From positions 620,001 to 684,000 of the forward strand of contig NZ_JAKVLR010000001.1 of NCBI RefSeq assembly GCF_022484265.1: DNA of 64,000 nt, given 5' to 3'. The DNA comes from Companilactobacillus sp. (GTDB lineage Bacteria > Bacillota > Bacilli > Lactobacillales > Lactobacillaceae). Positions 26,607 to 35,497 of the stretch are shown here, in pieces (position 1 is the first letter of the stretch; each line of letters opens with the position of its first letter). The position numbers were made by a program, and so were the translations under genes. The notes beneath the pieces are model-generated. The model saw nothing but the letters and a program-made list of their open reading frames with translations. It was not told the origin of the DNA and did not search any database.

Positions 26607-27494
26607 TTACTTTTCAGTATTTGAAGCTTGATCATATTCTTGGTCGGCTTCATTTTTTTGATCAACGTAATCATTCATGTTAACAGTGTTATTAGCTACC
26701 GTCTCATCTGTACTTGTTGCTTGAGTTGAATCTACGTTGTTATCGAAGTTTGCTTGATTATCTGTATCTGTATTGTCGAAATTACCATTTTCAACAGGTG
26801 TTGGATTACTATAACTAGTGTTGTCAACTGCTGATGAGTTGTCGTAATTATTATTGTCAACTTGATTGTTATTATATTGATTTTGGTCGTAAGCTGCGTT
26901 GTTTTGAACTTGACCATTATTGTTGTAGCTATTTTGGTCATACGCTACATTTTGATTCGCATCGTTATTGACGTATCCGTTTTGATCATAATTAACTTGG
27001 CCATTATTAGCATAGCCGTTTTGATTGTAGTTCATATTGTTGTTTGGATAATTATTTTGGTTTGGCGTATTGACGTAGTTATCACCATAATTACCATTTT
27101 GGGCAGGTGCAAAATTCATGTTAGCTTGCGCTGGCATTTGTCCACCGTTTTTACTGATCAATATTTGGTTGATTGCATCTCTTTCAACTATTGTTTTATT
27201 ATCATTCAACCAATTATGAATAAAGAATACATCCACGAGTCCCCAAATTCCGGTAATAATTGGACCAACGACTCCTCCAAGGAAAAATAATGGAGCACCA
27301 ATCCAGAACAGTAATGTCATTATGACCGCAGAACCTGTTTTCCCCATATAATAACGATGGCCACCCATCCAGCCGAAAAACCACCAAAGTAAATAGGCAG
27401 CAACTGCGGATTTCGCATTTCTTTCCACTGTTGAACTTACCATCATCAGTTCCTGTGCTGATAATTGACTTTTTAAATAAGCATTTTGATCCAT
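26607..27494 (-). CDS. TM2-domain membrane protein with long Asn/Tyr/Gln-rich tail
   Basis: 295 residues from ATG 27494, chosen because GGGGGG lies five bases upstream; a longer frame to 27530 has no site. Residues about 30-100 form a TM2 domain with two helices around FFGWMGGHRYYMGKTGSA and IITGIWGLVDVFFI. The remaining 170 or so residues are low complexity, with repeated units such as NYNQNGYANNGQVNYDQNG, ending in an acidic Asp/Glu/Gln segment. Such tails are prion-like in composition. The TM2 family role is unclear. Single-gene unit. Confidence 0.8.
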   Translation of the reverse strand: MDQNAYLKSQLSAQELMMVSSTVERNAKSAVAAYLLWWFFGWMGGHRYYMGKTGSAVIMTLLFWIGAPLFFLGGVVGPIITGIWGLVDVFFIHNWLNDNKTIVERDAINQILISKNGGQMPAQANMNFAPAQNGNYGDNYVNTPNQNNYPNNNMNYNQNGYANNGQVNYDQNGYVNNDANQNVAYDQNSYNNNGQVQNNAAYDQNQYNNNQVDNNNYDNSSAVDNTSYSNPTPVENGNFDNTDTDNQANFDNNVDSTQATSTDETVANNTVNMNDYVDQKNEADQEYDQASNTEK

Positions 27495-27690
27495 AATATC
27501 CCCCCGAAAATAACTAAAAATAGTATACACTTTAGCAATTGATAAATAAATTTATTTTTCGCGAAATATAGTTTAATTTATCAAGAAAACGCAATCATTG
27601 ATATTCATGAGTATATTACTTGAATTATTCTCAAAATCATTGCAAAATAATACTTCAAAGAAATCAACTTATTACCGAGGAGATTTTTAC

Positions 27691-27996
27691 ATGTCAAAGA
27701 AATTATTTAAAGAATTACAAGCTAGAATGCAACACGCACTCAAAGAATTGGATGGATCTGATGAAATTCCACTTGAAGATTTGTTCCCTGACGAATTCAT
27801 TCGCGAACATACTAAATTCAGCACCGTTGATGACTTTTTAAATCGAGTTAACTTATCTAGAACTGATTACGTTGAAAACATCCCTGAAGATGAATTAGAC
27901 AATATGATCGATCAAAATACTGACTTTAACGATTGGGAACAAATGAAATCGATTGCTGAACAAGAGTACGTAGCAAATAAACTTAAATTTGAATAG
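27691..27996 (+). CDS. Acidic cytoplasmic protein of unknown function
   Basis: 101 residues beginning MSKKLFKELQARMQHALKEL, highly acidic afterwards (IPLEDLFPDEFIREH; IPEDELDNMIDQNTDFNDWE). ATG 27691 follows GAGGAG at six to seven bases; the frame could extend to 27598 but without a site. No membrane segment. It has its own terminator and looks like a conserved small protein, but I cannot name the family. Confidence 0.7.
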   Translation: MSKKLFKELQARMQHALKELDGSDEIPLEDLFPDEFIREHTKFSTVDDFLNRVNLSRTDYVENIPEDELDNMIDQNTDFNDWEQMKSIAEQEYVANKLKFE

Positions 27997-28009
27997 ATTG
28001 CCAATTACA

Positions 28010-28041
28010 AACCTCACATTCATTTATGTGAGGTTTTTTTG
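28010..28041 (+). terminator. Terminator of the acidic-protein gene
   Basis: Arms AACCTCACAT and ATGTGAGGTT, then seven Ts. Confidence 0.9.
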
Positions 28042-28076
28042 TATGATGTTATTAACAATTTTATGTGGGGGAAATT

Positions 28077-28679
28077 ATGTCAAAAACTTTATTATTGCTG
28101 GCAGACGGTTTTGAAGCCTATGAAGCCAGCGTATTTACTGACGTTTTGGGTTGGAATTTATTTGAAGGCGACAAATCAACTGAATTAGTCTCAGTCGGAA
28201 TGCAGCCAACGCTTCGTTGTACATGGGGATATTCAGTCGTCCCCGATCAACAACTGGATAACATAGATTTAAATGATTTTGATGCCTTAGCCATCCCTGG
28301 TGGATTTGCCGAAGCAAACTTTTATGATAACGCGTTCAGTCAAACATTTGGTGATGTCATTCAATATTTTGACCAAGCAAACAAACCTATTGCCTCAATT
28401 TGTGTCGCTGCACTGGCATTAGGGCACTCGGGAATATTAAAAAATCGACCAGCTACAACCTACTCTTTTCCAGGCAACATCAGACAAGATCAATTAGCGC
28501 AAATGGGTGTAAAAGTTGATCGTTCAGCAGATACAGTTATTGATAAAAACGTGATCACTTCTTCTTCACCTGCGACTGCATTGACAGTAGCTTATTGGTT
28601 ACTCGAACAACTTACCGATTCTAAAAACGTCAAAAATGTTAAACAACGTATGGGTTTTCGAAATCAAGAATCTAAATAA
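28077..28679 (+). CDS. DJ-1/PfpI superfamily protein
   Basis: 200 residues: TLLLLADGFEAYEASVFTDV, DALAIPGGFAEANFYDN, and the nucleophile elbow PIASICVAALALGHSG with the conserved Cys. The family contains deglycase/glyoxalase-like enzymes, chaperones and proteases; the exact activity cannot be read. ATG 28077 follows GGGGG; an upstream GTG at 28065 is less likely. Followed 76 bases later by a membrane protein gene in the same direction. Confidence 0.88.
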   Translation: MSKTLLLLADGFEAYEASVFTDVLGWNLFEGDKSTELVSVGMQPTLRCTWGYSVVPDQQLDNIDLNDFDALAIPGGFAEANFYDNAFSQTFGDVIQYFDQANKPIASICVAALALGHSGILKNRPATTYSFPGNIRQDQLAQMGVKVDRSADTVIDKNVITSSSPATALTVAYWLLEQLTDSKNVKNVKQRMGFRNQESK

Positions 28680-28755
28680 CTTTAGTCCCAAAAAAGCTCT
28701 AGTAGTATGATATATGTAAGTAATAAATTAGGTTCAATGTTGATTGGAGAAAAAT

Positions 28756-29448
28756 ATGAATGCCACTGATAATGAGTTAGTCCATGCTTTTAAAACATAC
28801 TGGGACGGACATAGCAATCCTCCAACTGGGCAATTGCAAAACTATATTTCTCAGTGGAGAATGTTCCATCTTCAAAAAGCAATTTTATTTCTAATTCTGA
28901 CTGTGGCCTTGATTTGGGTCAGTTGGTTCATCTGGAAAAAATATTTTATTCGACGTAAGCCATTATCATCTAAGGGAAAAGCCTTCAGTATCCTAGAAAT
29001 ATTTACTAGTTTAGGAGCATTTCTGACCTGGATTATTGTGGTAGCAAATATTCAGGGCTTAATTAATCCCTATTCTTCTCTGATGACTAAGATCATCCCT
29101 GCAGCCGATTCAGCGACGAAATCAATTTTTAAAACGATGAAACCACAAATTCATACTGGAGATATGAATGGTAAAACTGCTTATCTATTGCATGATTTCA
29201 CCACTTACCATTTGGATATTGCGATTCTAGGTTTGATCACCCTATTCATCTTGTTATGGATCGTAATTTACCTATTCAGATTTGTTCGTAACAACACGCT
29301 GCCAACGCTGCAGCAAATCGTAACATTGACGATGTTAGCGATTTTTACACTATTACTGTTAACCGACTTACTGATAACAATTGCAAACTTTGGGACATTT
29401 TTTGAACCAGACTACGCATTGATCGATGCTCTGTCTGGTAATTTCTAA
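28756..29448 (+). CDS. Four-helix membrane protein of unknown function
   Basis: 230 residues with four hydrophobic segments (about 40-62, 80-102, 152-175, 188-212) and one large extracellular-side loop between the second and third. ATG 28756 sits six bases behind GGAG. No recognisable motif. Possibly co-transcribed with the DJ-1 gene; a strong terminator follows. Confidence 0.65.
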   Translation: MNATDNELVHAFKTYWDGHSNPPTGQLQNYISQWRMFHLQKAILFLILTVALIWVSWFIWKKYFIRRKPLSSKGKAFSILEIFTSLGAFLTWIIVVANIQGLINPYSSLMTKIIPAADSATKSIFKTMKPQIHTGDMNGKTAYLLHDFTTYHLDIAILGLITLFILLWIVIYLFRFVRNNTLPTLQQIVTLTMLAIFTLLLLTDLLITIANFGTFFEPDYALIDALSGNF

Positions 29449-29456
29449 TCAAATAA

Positions 29457-29491
29457 AGAAGCTCAAGACCAATTAAGGTCTTGAGCTTTTG
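29457..29491 (+). terminator. Terminator after 29448
   Basis: Perfect 12-bp arms AAGCTCAAGACC and GGTCTTGAGCTT, then Ts. Confidence 0.88.
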
Positions 29492-29540
29492 TCATTTTAT
29501 AACATGTCCAAAGCTTGCCCGATGCGACAAAGTCTGGTTA

Positions 29541-29648
29541 TTAATACATATTTTCAGCTTGTAGTTCAGCAAGCACGATTTTTTGTTTAACGTCAATTTC
29601 TTTGGGAGCGGGGGCAAAAATTTGTTTAATCATTTGGATTAGTTTCAT
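29541..29648 (-). CDS. 35-residue small protein, paralogue of 12945-13055
   Basis: The ATG at 29648 is preferred because AAAGGA lies at usable spacing upstream; the longer frame from 29744 has no site. The product reads MKLIQMIKQIFAPAPKEI then DVKQKIVLAELQAENMY. It shares length, helix pattern and the VK...L.EL.AEN core with the 36-residue protein at 12945. An amphipathic N-terminal helix suggests membrane or protein contact. Function unknown. Confidence 0.65.
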   Translation of the reverse strand: MKLIQMIKQIFAPAPKEIDVKQKIVLAELQAENMY

Positions 29649-29923
29649 GATCTCATATCCTTTCACATTGGGTATTTGCAAACCATAAACAACTATCTGG
29701 GAACAATTAAATAATAACTTTTTACGATAACAATTATTCGTCATATTACAAAAATTATATTTACAATTGATGCACTTTCAATAGTTAGAAGTTAATTATA
29801 CATCATGAATATGGTCGTTTTCAAAGCCTTTTTCATGACAATTTGGTATCAATATAGTGACTATTTTGACCAAATACAAACGCTTTCGTACAATGATTAC
29901 AACTACTACTTAAGGAGATTAAG

Positions 29924-30736
29924 ATGGCCTACAAATTAATTGCATTGGATATGGATGACACTTTATTAACCAGTCAAAAGTCTGTTTCTGAAAAAAATAA
30001 ATTGATGATTCAACGTGCTCTAGAAAAAGGTATCAAAGTCGTTCTCTGTTCAGGACGTACTCACAATGCCGTAATCAATTACGCTAAAGAACTTGGAATT
30101 AATGGTTCTGATCAATACATGATCACTAACGGCGGTGCGATGATCGAGAATATGGATGAGAAAATCATGTACCAAAATACCCTTCCCAATAGTTTCTATC
30201 GCCGTTTCGTCAGCTTTGTTAAAGAAAATAACCTTCATTATAATGTCGTGGATACTCAAGCCAAGACTTACACTAGTGCTGAAACTTGGTTCGATAAATA
30301 CACCATCACCCAAGCATTTGAAAATGACGGTGGCTTATACGTTCGTGAGCCTGATGACCTTCCTGATGATTTTGAGATCGTCAAAGCAATTATCAACGGA
30401 AACGAACAAGAATTAGATGAGATCTCGCCGCTTGTTCATCAAACTTTCGATAAAGACTATTTTGTCGTCCGGACTGGCGTTGGCTTTCTTGAGATTTTTC
30501 CAAAAGATGTCAATAAAGGTGAAGCAGTTAAACATCTGGCAAAAATTTTAGATATCGACTTGTCCGAAGTGATTGCGATGGGCGATCGAGATAATGATAT
30601 CCCAATGATTTCGATCGTGGGGCTTGGAGTTGCCATGGAAAACGCTCAACCAGAAGTTAAGAAAGTGGCCGATTACATTACGACTGACAATAATCATGAT
30701 GGCGTTGGTAATGCCATTGAAAAATTTGCTCTATAG
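29924..30736 (+). CDS. Cof-type HAD phosphatase (YidA-like)
   Basis: 270 residues with HAD motifs: I, ALDMDDTLLTSQ (two catalytic Asp); II, VLCSGRTH; III/IV, VIAMGDRDNDIPMI. The large C2 cap between motifs II and III is of the Cof type; members dephosphorylate sugar phosphates or pyridoxal phosphate in the cytoplasm. AAGGAG lies seven bases upstream of the ATG. Single unit. Confidence 0.92.
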   Translation: MAYKLIALDMDDTLLTSQKSVSEKNKLMIQRALEKGIKVVLCSGRTHNAVINYAKELGINGSDQYMITNGGAMIENMDEKIMYQNTLPNSFYRRFVSFVKENNLHYNVVDTQAKTYTSAETWFDKYTITQAFENDGGLYVREPDDLPDDFEIVKAIINGNEQELDEISPLVHQTFDKDYFVVRTGVGFLEIFPKDVNKGEAVKHLAKILDIDLSEVIAMGDRDNDIPMISIVGLGVAMENAQPEVKKVADYITTDNNHDGVGNAIEKFAL

Positions 30737-30737
30737 A

Positions 30738-30780
30738 AAAAGCTCTCGAATGCTGAATTACTAGCAAACGAGAGCTTTTT
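30738..30780. terminator. Bidirectional terminator
   Basis: AAAAGCTCTCG (30738-30748) pairs with CGAGAGCTTTTT (30769-30780); it overlaps the stop of the convergent ltrA-like gene. Confidence 0.85.
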
Positions 30781-31882
30781 ACATTTGTTTGATCATGCTA
30801 TGGGATAACGTGAACGAATTTATTACCGTAACTAATGCAGTCACGACCACAACGATTGAAAAATCTTGAGAAACAACGCTGATAATCAAACCGATGACAG
30901 TCGCTATGGGAAAAATCAGTTTAACATGCAAAAGTTTATGCATATCTTCTAAATCGTAATAGTCAGCTAAAAATAATCCTAAATAAAATAAGATAATTCC
31001 GGTATATAACAAACTAATTGAAAAAAGCTGATTGATCTCTTCTTCGTGGATAAAGGATAACGAAACTGTAATCAAACTGATCCCAAATAAAATCGGGTAA
31101 TGCAGATAAATCAGCCGGTTTCCAGTTTCGTGAGTTTTATTCTCATCTATGAAATGATCAAATTGAGTGATATAAGTCATGAACAAGGCACAGACAATCA
31201 CAAATATCAAAATGGATAAGTAATTAAATTCTCGAAGGTCAAAGTATGGTGCAATATCAACGATAGTTTCACCGAACAAAATAATGATTAAAGCAGTTAA
31301 TCGTTCCAATAAATGTGGAAAATTGATAGCACGTGGTTTCATCACTGGAGTGAATATTCCAGGAAGGACCCAACTGGCAAATACGCCAATCAGCGCTACG
31401 GTAATCCCAATTTTCAGCGGTAAAAAAGCACCAACGAACAAAAAGATAGCTCTGATGCCAACAATGATCATGAACAAACGAGCAATTTGCTTATCTGCCG
31501 GCTGTTCTGCGTTTACATAAACCATTAAATATTGCAGGACTAAAGTCAAAGTCAGTAACGATGCCGCAATGGCAAACGGTTTAAACCAGTCACTTAACGG
31601 ACCAACAAAATTATTCGACATAAACAATAAAATTGCCATATCGACCATAAAAAACAAAATATTTGGGATCGAATTTTTACCATATCGATTAGTAAAGACT
31701 GTTTCGATCATCCAAGTGTTAATGAAGATGATCATAACGACTGTGAAGATGGTAAATTGCTGCCAAAACGTCGAATTGTCCGGTATATGATGAATCAACC
31801 CAGTTGTTTGAGAAATCGCATAGACAAAGACTAAATCGTAAAACAGTTCTGTCAGTTCAACCTTTTTCGGTAAAATTTTCAA
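30779..31882 (-). CDS. ltrA: Low-temperature requirement protein A family membrane protein
   Basis: 367 residues, about ten membrane helices, with the diagnostic LtrA start VELTELFYDLVFVYAISQTT and ERLTALIIILFGETIVDIAP. The family is named from a Listeria cold-growth mutant; its molecular role is not established. Single gene convergent with the Cof phosphatase gene. Confidence 0.88.
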   Translation of the reverse strand: MKILPKKVELTELFYDLVFVYAISQTTGLIHHIPDNSTFWQQFTIFTVVMIIFINTWMIETVFTNRYGKNSIPNILFFMVDMAILLFMSNNFVGPLSDWFKPFAIAASLLTLTLVLQYLMVYVNAEQPADKQIARLFMIIVGIRAIFLFVGAFLPLKIGITVALIGVFASWVLPGIFTPVMKPRAINFPHLLERLTALIIILFGETIVDIAPYFDLREFNYLSILIFVIVCALFMTYITQFDHFIDENKTHETGNRLIYLHYPILFGISLITVSLSFIHEEEINQLFSISLLYTGIILFYLGLFLADYYDLEDMHKLLHVKLIFPIATVIGLIISVVSQDFSIVVVVTALVTVINSFTLSHSMIKQM

Positions 31883-31962
31883 CTGACATCCCCCCTGTCA
31901 ATTTATTATTTATAGTATAAATCAAAAAAATCATCACAACCATAAGGTCGCGATGATAGTAG

Positions 31963-32571
31963 TTAATTTTGATAATAGCTGCGTTTTTCTTGTTCCCAAT
32001 ATTGTTGATCTTGTTCAGTGATTTTTCTGATCACCCGACAAGGATTGCCAGCAGCGACAACATTGTCAGGAATGTCCTTAGTTACCACTGAACCGGAGCC
32101 AATTACAGTATTATTGCCAATCGTTACGCCAGGATTAACCACGGCATTGCCACCGATCCAAACATTGTTTCCTATACTAATAGGTTTACCAAACTCTAGT
32201 TGTTCATTTCTGATGTCGGATACGATCGGATGACCGGCAGTATACAAACTGACCCGAGGTCCGAACATACAATTGTCGCCAATCTTAATGGGTGCAACAT
32301 CAATAAAAATATTATCGTAGTTGGCGTAAAAATTTTTCCCGATAGTCGTATTTATTCCATAATCAGTTCGAAATGGTGGCTCGATGTAACTTGGCGAACC
32401 AATTTTGTTGAAGAGGTCAAACAATATACCTTGTCGCAAACTAGCATCATCCTCAGTTGTTGCATTGTATTGACGAGTCAACTTCTTAGCATGACGAGTC
32501 TCCTTATCTAATTGACTGTCAGAAGCCTTATACAATTTACCAGCTAACATTTTTTCTTTATCAGGACTCAT
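31963..32571 (-). CDS. Sugar O-acetyltransferase (maltose/galactoside type), first copy
   Basis: 202 residues with the Mac N-terminal helix pair (EKMLAGKLYKASDSQLDKE) and a left-handed beta-helix of hexapeptide repeats; the catalytic His is in SLYTAGHPIVSD, followed by NNVWIGGNAVVNPGVTIGN. It would acetylate sugars with acetyl-CoA. A paralogue lies at 39142-39699. Confidence 0.92.
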   Translation of the reverse strand: MSPDKEKMLAGKLYKASDSQLDKETRHAKKLTRQYNATTEDDASLRQGILFDLFNKIGSPSYIEPPFRTDYGINTTIGKNFYANYDNIFIDVAPIKIGDNCMFGPRVSLYTAGHPIVSDIRNEQLEFGKPISIGNNVWIGGNAVVNPGVTIGNNTVIGSGSVVTKDIPDNVVAAGNPCRVIRKITEQDQQYWEQEKRSYYQN

Positions 32572-32586
32572 GGCTTTCCCTCCTAT

Positions 32587-32625
32587 AAAAAAAATCGATC
32601 CTAATAAAAACAGAATCGATTCTCG
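32587..32625 (-). terminator. Terminator after the small membrane gene
   Basis: On the minus strand AATCGAT pairs with ATCGATT across a long loop and eight Ts follow. Confidence 0.7.
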
Positions 32626-32641
32626 TATTTTTGTATATAAA

Positions 32642-32881
32642 TTACTGTTTCCCTAAAATTCTAAAAATAAATGAAATCAAGACGTAAGCACATGCGAAGC
32701 CGATGACAAATAATGAAACGAAGCTTAACAACCAAGTTCCTGAAATAGCCGCATAAATTAAGATTTGGCTATTGGCAATCAAAAAAATCATTGCAACCGT
32801 AATGCTTAGAAGGATTTTAACGATATTATTGTTAATAAAATTCTGGATTTCCTTTCGAATATCAAAGCATTTTGCATTCAA
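32642..32881 (-). CDS. Small two-helix membrane protein
   Basis: About 79 residues with two hydrophobic segments (VKILLSITVAMIFLIANSQI; LLSFVSLFVIGFACAYVLI). The TTG at 32881 is chosen since AAGGGG lies eight bases upstream; the GTG at 32890 overlaps that site. No family recognised. Confidence 0.55.
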   Translation of the reverse strand: MNAKCFDIRKEIQNFINNNIVKILLSITVAMIFLIANSQILIYAAISGTWLLSFVSLFVIGFACAYVLISFIFRILGKQ

Positions 32882-32983
32882 TGACGACACCCCTTATCTA
32901 TTACTCACTTTGTTATAAGTAGTGTAGCACTCTTTTTGATATAAGATTATTGATATTTATCAATTTCTCAATTATATTTTCAA

Positions 32984-33014
32984 CAAAAAAATCGATGCTC
33001 AGCATCGATTTTTA
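32984..33014. terminator. Terminator overlapping the end of the 33012 gene
   Basis: Perfect arms AAATCGATGCT and AGCATCGATTT, T-rich on both sides. Confidence 0.85.
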
Positions 33015-33293
33015 TTTGATCGTTTCTAAGAAATTTTCCTTTAAAAATTGTGACTCTCCGTAACCACTGTCCAAGAAAATGTAATGTTTCTGATCGTAGT
33101 CAAAACTGATCCGACTGCCGAAATCTTGATTCTCAGTTAAGTGTTCAACTTCACTGATTGGAATCTTGACACGAACAGTCCGTCTTAACCCTGTCATAAA
33201 TGACAATGTCAGAATCCCATCAATAAATTCAAAAGCAGCGTATCCGTTAAAAGTCTTGTTATTTTCATCAATTATTTGTATGTATGCGAACAT
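33012..33293 (-). CDS. Small uncharacterised protein
   Basis: 93 residues beginning MFAYIQIIDENNKTFNGYAA, predicted all-beta and soluble, with a middle MTGLRRTVRVKIPISEVEHL. AAAGGA lies 11 bases before this ATG; a GTG at 33302 is too close to the site. Its own terminator follows. No family recognised. Confidence 0.65.
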   Translation of the reverse strand: MFAYIQIIDENNKTFNGYAAFEFIDGILTLSFMTGLRRTVRVKIPISEVEHLTENQDFGSRISFDYDQKHYIFLDSGYGESQFLKENFLETIK

Positions 33294-33381
33294 ATCAATC
33301 ACTATCCTTTGTCCTTTTTTCTTTACAAATTCAGTGTATGGTATGAAACGCGTTTTATAGCAAGGGTTTTATACAAAAAAA

Positions 33382-33804
33382 TTAATATCTTTTACCTACT
33401 AGTTTTCGATCGAGGATTTGAATAGCCTCGTGATAATCGGAATACGAATTGATATCGAGAAAATAGTCTGTCCCAGTTATCATTGCTGATAATTGGCTCT
33501 TATCTTCGTTATGCAGGATTATTACTGGCTTCTTGATCATTTCAGCATATGCTAATTCGTAGCCCACACCTAAGCTTGGAACTGTCGTGTCAGCTATTAC
33601 TAAATCTGCTTCCTCCAACCAAGCAATGTCACGATCACGTATCTCTTTGTCGCTGAGGTCGATTTCACCTTGATCATCTAGTTGAGTATCTCCAACGTGT
33701 TCAGTTAATACTTGATTATCTTTTTTTAAATACTTAACGATCTTCTTGTAGGTTTTGGATTCATCTCTTCCACCTCTGATCGAGGCTGCAAAATATATCT
33801 TCAA
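33382..33804 (-). CDS. 2'-deoxynucleoside 5'-phosphate N-hydrolase-like (DNPH1/RCL) protein
   Basis: 140 residues of the nucleoside deoxyribosyltransferase superfamily. The order matches the DNPH1/RCL branch: start KIYFAASIRGGRDES, then QVLTEHVGDTQLD, then RDIAWLEEADLVIADTTV, then PSLGVGYELAYAEM with the catalytic Glu, and LSAMITGTDYF. DNPH1 hydrolyses deoxynucleotide monophosphates to base and deoxyribose phosphate, including modified pyrimidines (known for the animal enzyme). A housekeeping role in nucleotide clean-up is inferred. Single gene. Confidence 0.85.
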   Translation of the reverse strand: MKIYFAASIRGGRDESKTYKKIVKYLKKDNQVLTEHVGDTQLDDQGEIDLSDKEIRDRDIAWLEEADLVIADTTVPSLGVGYELAYAEMIKKPVIILHNEDKSQLSAMITGTDYFLDINSYSDYHEAIQILDRKLVGKRY

Positions 33805-33835
33805 ATGTCCTTACCTCTTTTCCTGTTACATTATA

Positions 33836-33876
33836 CAAATAAAAACATCTCACAGAAGTATCTGCGAGATGTTTTT
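33836..33876. terminator. Terminator after the MacAB-like operon
   Basis: Arms ACATCTC-CAGA and CTG-GAGATGT with T-runs in both directions; it lies just past the stop at 33878. Confidence 0.85.
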
Positions 33877-33877
33877 T

Positions 33878-34336
33878 TTAAAAGATCGCAATTACGAAAA
33901 GGATCAATGTCCAAATACTAATATTGATCTTAGCTTGACGACTAACTTCAAGTGAAGTCCAGTTAAGCCAACCTAATAAACCGTAAGTAATAACTCCAAT
34001 TAAAACATTAGCTAAAGTGTTAGTTGAGGCTGAAGTTGAAATCATGACGATCGTTTGTAAAATTGCTCCGATAGTCAAGGTTGCGGCTAGGTTAACAATT
34101 AATACTTCTTTATACTCGACATCCTCTTTACGCAATATCAATTGGTAAATGTAATAAATGATAGCTAAGAATATAGCTGCTGCGATTAAAGCGATTGCTA
34201 CCACAGCGTATTTATTGAACTTTTCAAATTGCGTTGACAACATAAAGTTGCAATAAACTGAAGTGAATTCAGTGATCAAAGCAATTAAGATCACACCGAT
34301 GAGTGAGCTTCTTTTAACTTTATATAAAATTCCCAT
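33878..34336 (-). CDS. Four-helix membrane protein at the end of the ABC operon
   Basis: 152 residues, about four membrane helices (15-35, 43-66, 78-102, 107-150). No motif recognised. It begins six bases after the ABC permease gene and so is the last gene of that operon; it may assist or be protected by the exporter, but this is inference. Confidence 0.65.
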   Translation of the reverse strand: MGILYKVKRSSLIGVILIALITEFTSVYCNFMLSTQFEKFNKYAVVAIALIAAAIFLAIIYYIYQLILRKEDVEYKEVLIVNLAATLTIGAILQTIVMISTSASTNTLANVLIGVITYGLLGWLNWTSLEVSRQAKINISIWTLILFVIAIF

Positions 34337-34342
34337 AATTGG

Positions 34343-35497
34343 TTACTCCTCTTTTAATAATCCGACTAGTGATTCCTTGGCAGCTTTGTTTGATGGAATA
34401 AATCCAAACAACAAACCAACTGCACTTGAGACCAACAGTGAAATTAATATTGAATAGATTGTGATCACAGCCTTGAACGGCAAGAACGAGTTGATCACAA
34501 GAACTACTAAGTAACCGATGATGATCCCCAAGATTCCACCAATTACACATAAAACAATACTCTCAGTTAAAAATTGATTCCGAATATTGGCACCCGTTGC
34601 ACCAAAGGCACGTCTGATACCAATTTCGTTACGACGCTCTGAAACCGTAATATACATAACATTCATAACACCAATTCCGGCAATCAACAATGAGATGCCA
34701 GCAACTAATGCCACGAAGTAAGTAACGTTGTTCAAGACCTTTTGGAAGGACTTCATATCTTTGGTTGGATCAACGATCCCGTACTTACCTTCGTTCTTGT
34801 ATTCACCATTTGCTTTGATTTTCTTCAAAGCAGCCTTGCCAACTGTCTTTTTATTCTTACCGTTTTCGATTGTCAATTTAGCTAGAGTTTTAGCATTCTT
34901 GGCATTAAAGATACGATTATATGTACCCTTTGACAAATAGACGTTAGGAGAATATTCATCAGCACTGAATGTACCTTTAACAACAAACATGTTATCGCCA
35001 ATTTGGACTGGTTTATTCATTGCCGATTCAGAATTAAATAGCTTCTTTTTCATGCTATTTGATATCAAAATGTCAGATGAATTCTTGTCGCTGTTCAAAA
35101 GCTGTTTATTGCTTTTAGATACATCAGCAGATTTCTTGATAGCGGCAATTTCAGTTGAAGCACTATTCTGACGATAACTTAACTTACTAGTTACTGAATT
35201 ATCGTAGCTACTCAAATTAACGCTATTAACGCCAGGAACATCTTCAAGGACTGCCACGTCCCCTTGTGTAAATCCATCTGTACTGTTCATATCAGAAGAC
35301 TTACTTGAATATGACAAGGTAACTTTATTCGATGCATTGTCCCTGCCTAAACTCTTGGTTACCGACTGAGTGAATCCATCACCAACAGCCAAGATACTAA
35401 TAACACTAGCGATACCAATGATGATACCTAGCATCGTTAGTAAATTTCTATTTTTATTTTTTAAGATTGAACGTAATGCAATAGTCAAGTTTTCCAT
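34343..35497 (-). CDS. MacB/FtsX-type ABC transporter permease
   Basis: 384 residues: an N-terminal helix (NLLTMLGIIIGIASVISILA), a large extracellular MacB-PCD domain (about 45-260), then three helices of the FtsX domain with ERRNEIGIRRAFGATGANIR. This mechanotransmission-type permease works with an adaptor and ATPase to move peptides, antibiotics or lipoproteins. Its start overlaps the stop of the ATPase gene by one base. Confidence 0.93.
   Translation of the reverse strand: MENLTIALRSILKNKNRNLLTMLGIIIGIASVISILAVGDGFTQSVTKSLGRDNASNKVTLSYSSKSSDMNSTDGFTQGDVAVLEDVPGVNSVNLSSYDNSVTSKLSYRQNSASTEIAAIKKSADVSKSNKQLLNSDKNSSDILISNSMKKKLFNSESAMNKPVQIGDNMFVVKGTFSADEYSPNVYLSKGTYNRIFNAKNAKTLAKLTIENGKNKKTVGKAALKKIKANGEYKNEGKYGIVDPTKDMKSFQKVLNNVTYFVALVAGISLLIAGIGVMNVMYITVSERRNEIGIRRAFGATGANIRNQFLTESIVLCVIGGILGIIIGYLVVLVINSFLPFKAVITIYSILISLLVSSAVGLLFGFIPSNKAAKESLVGLLKEE

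Noticed and set aside
26862..27290. Plus-strand hydrophobic 142-codon frame opposite the TM2 gene
   Set aside because: It is the antisense of the Asn-rich repeats, which always reads as Ile/Val-rich sequence.
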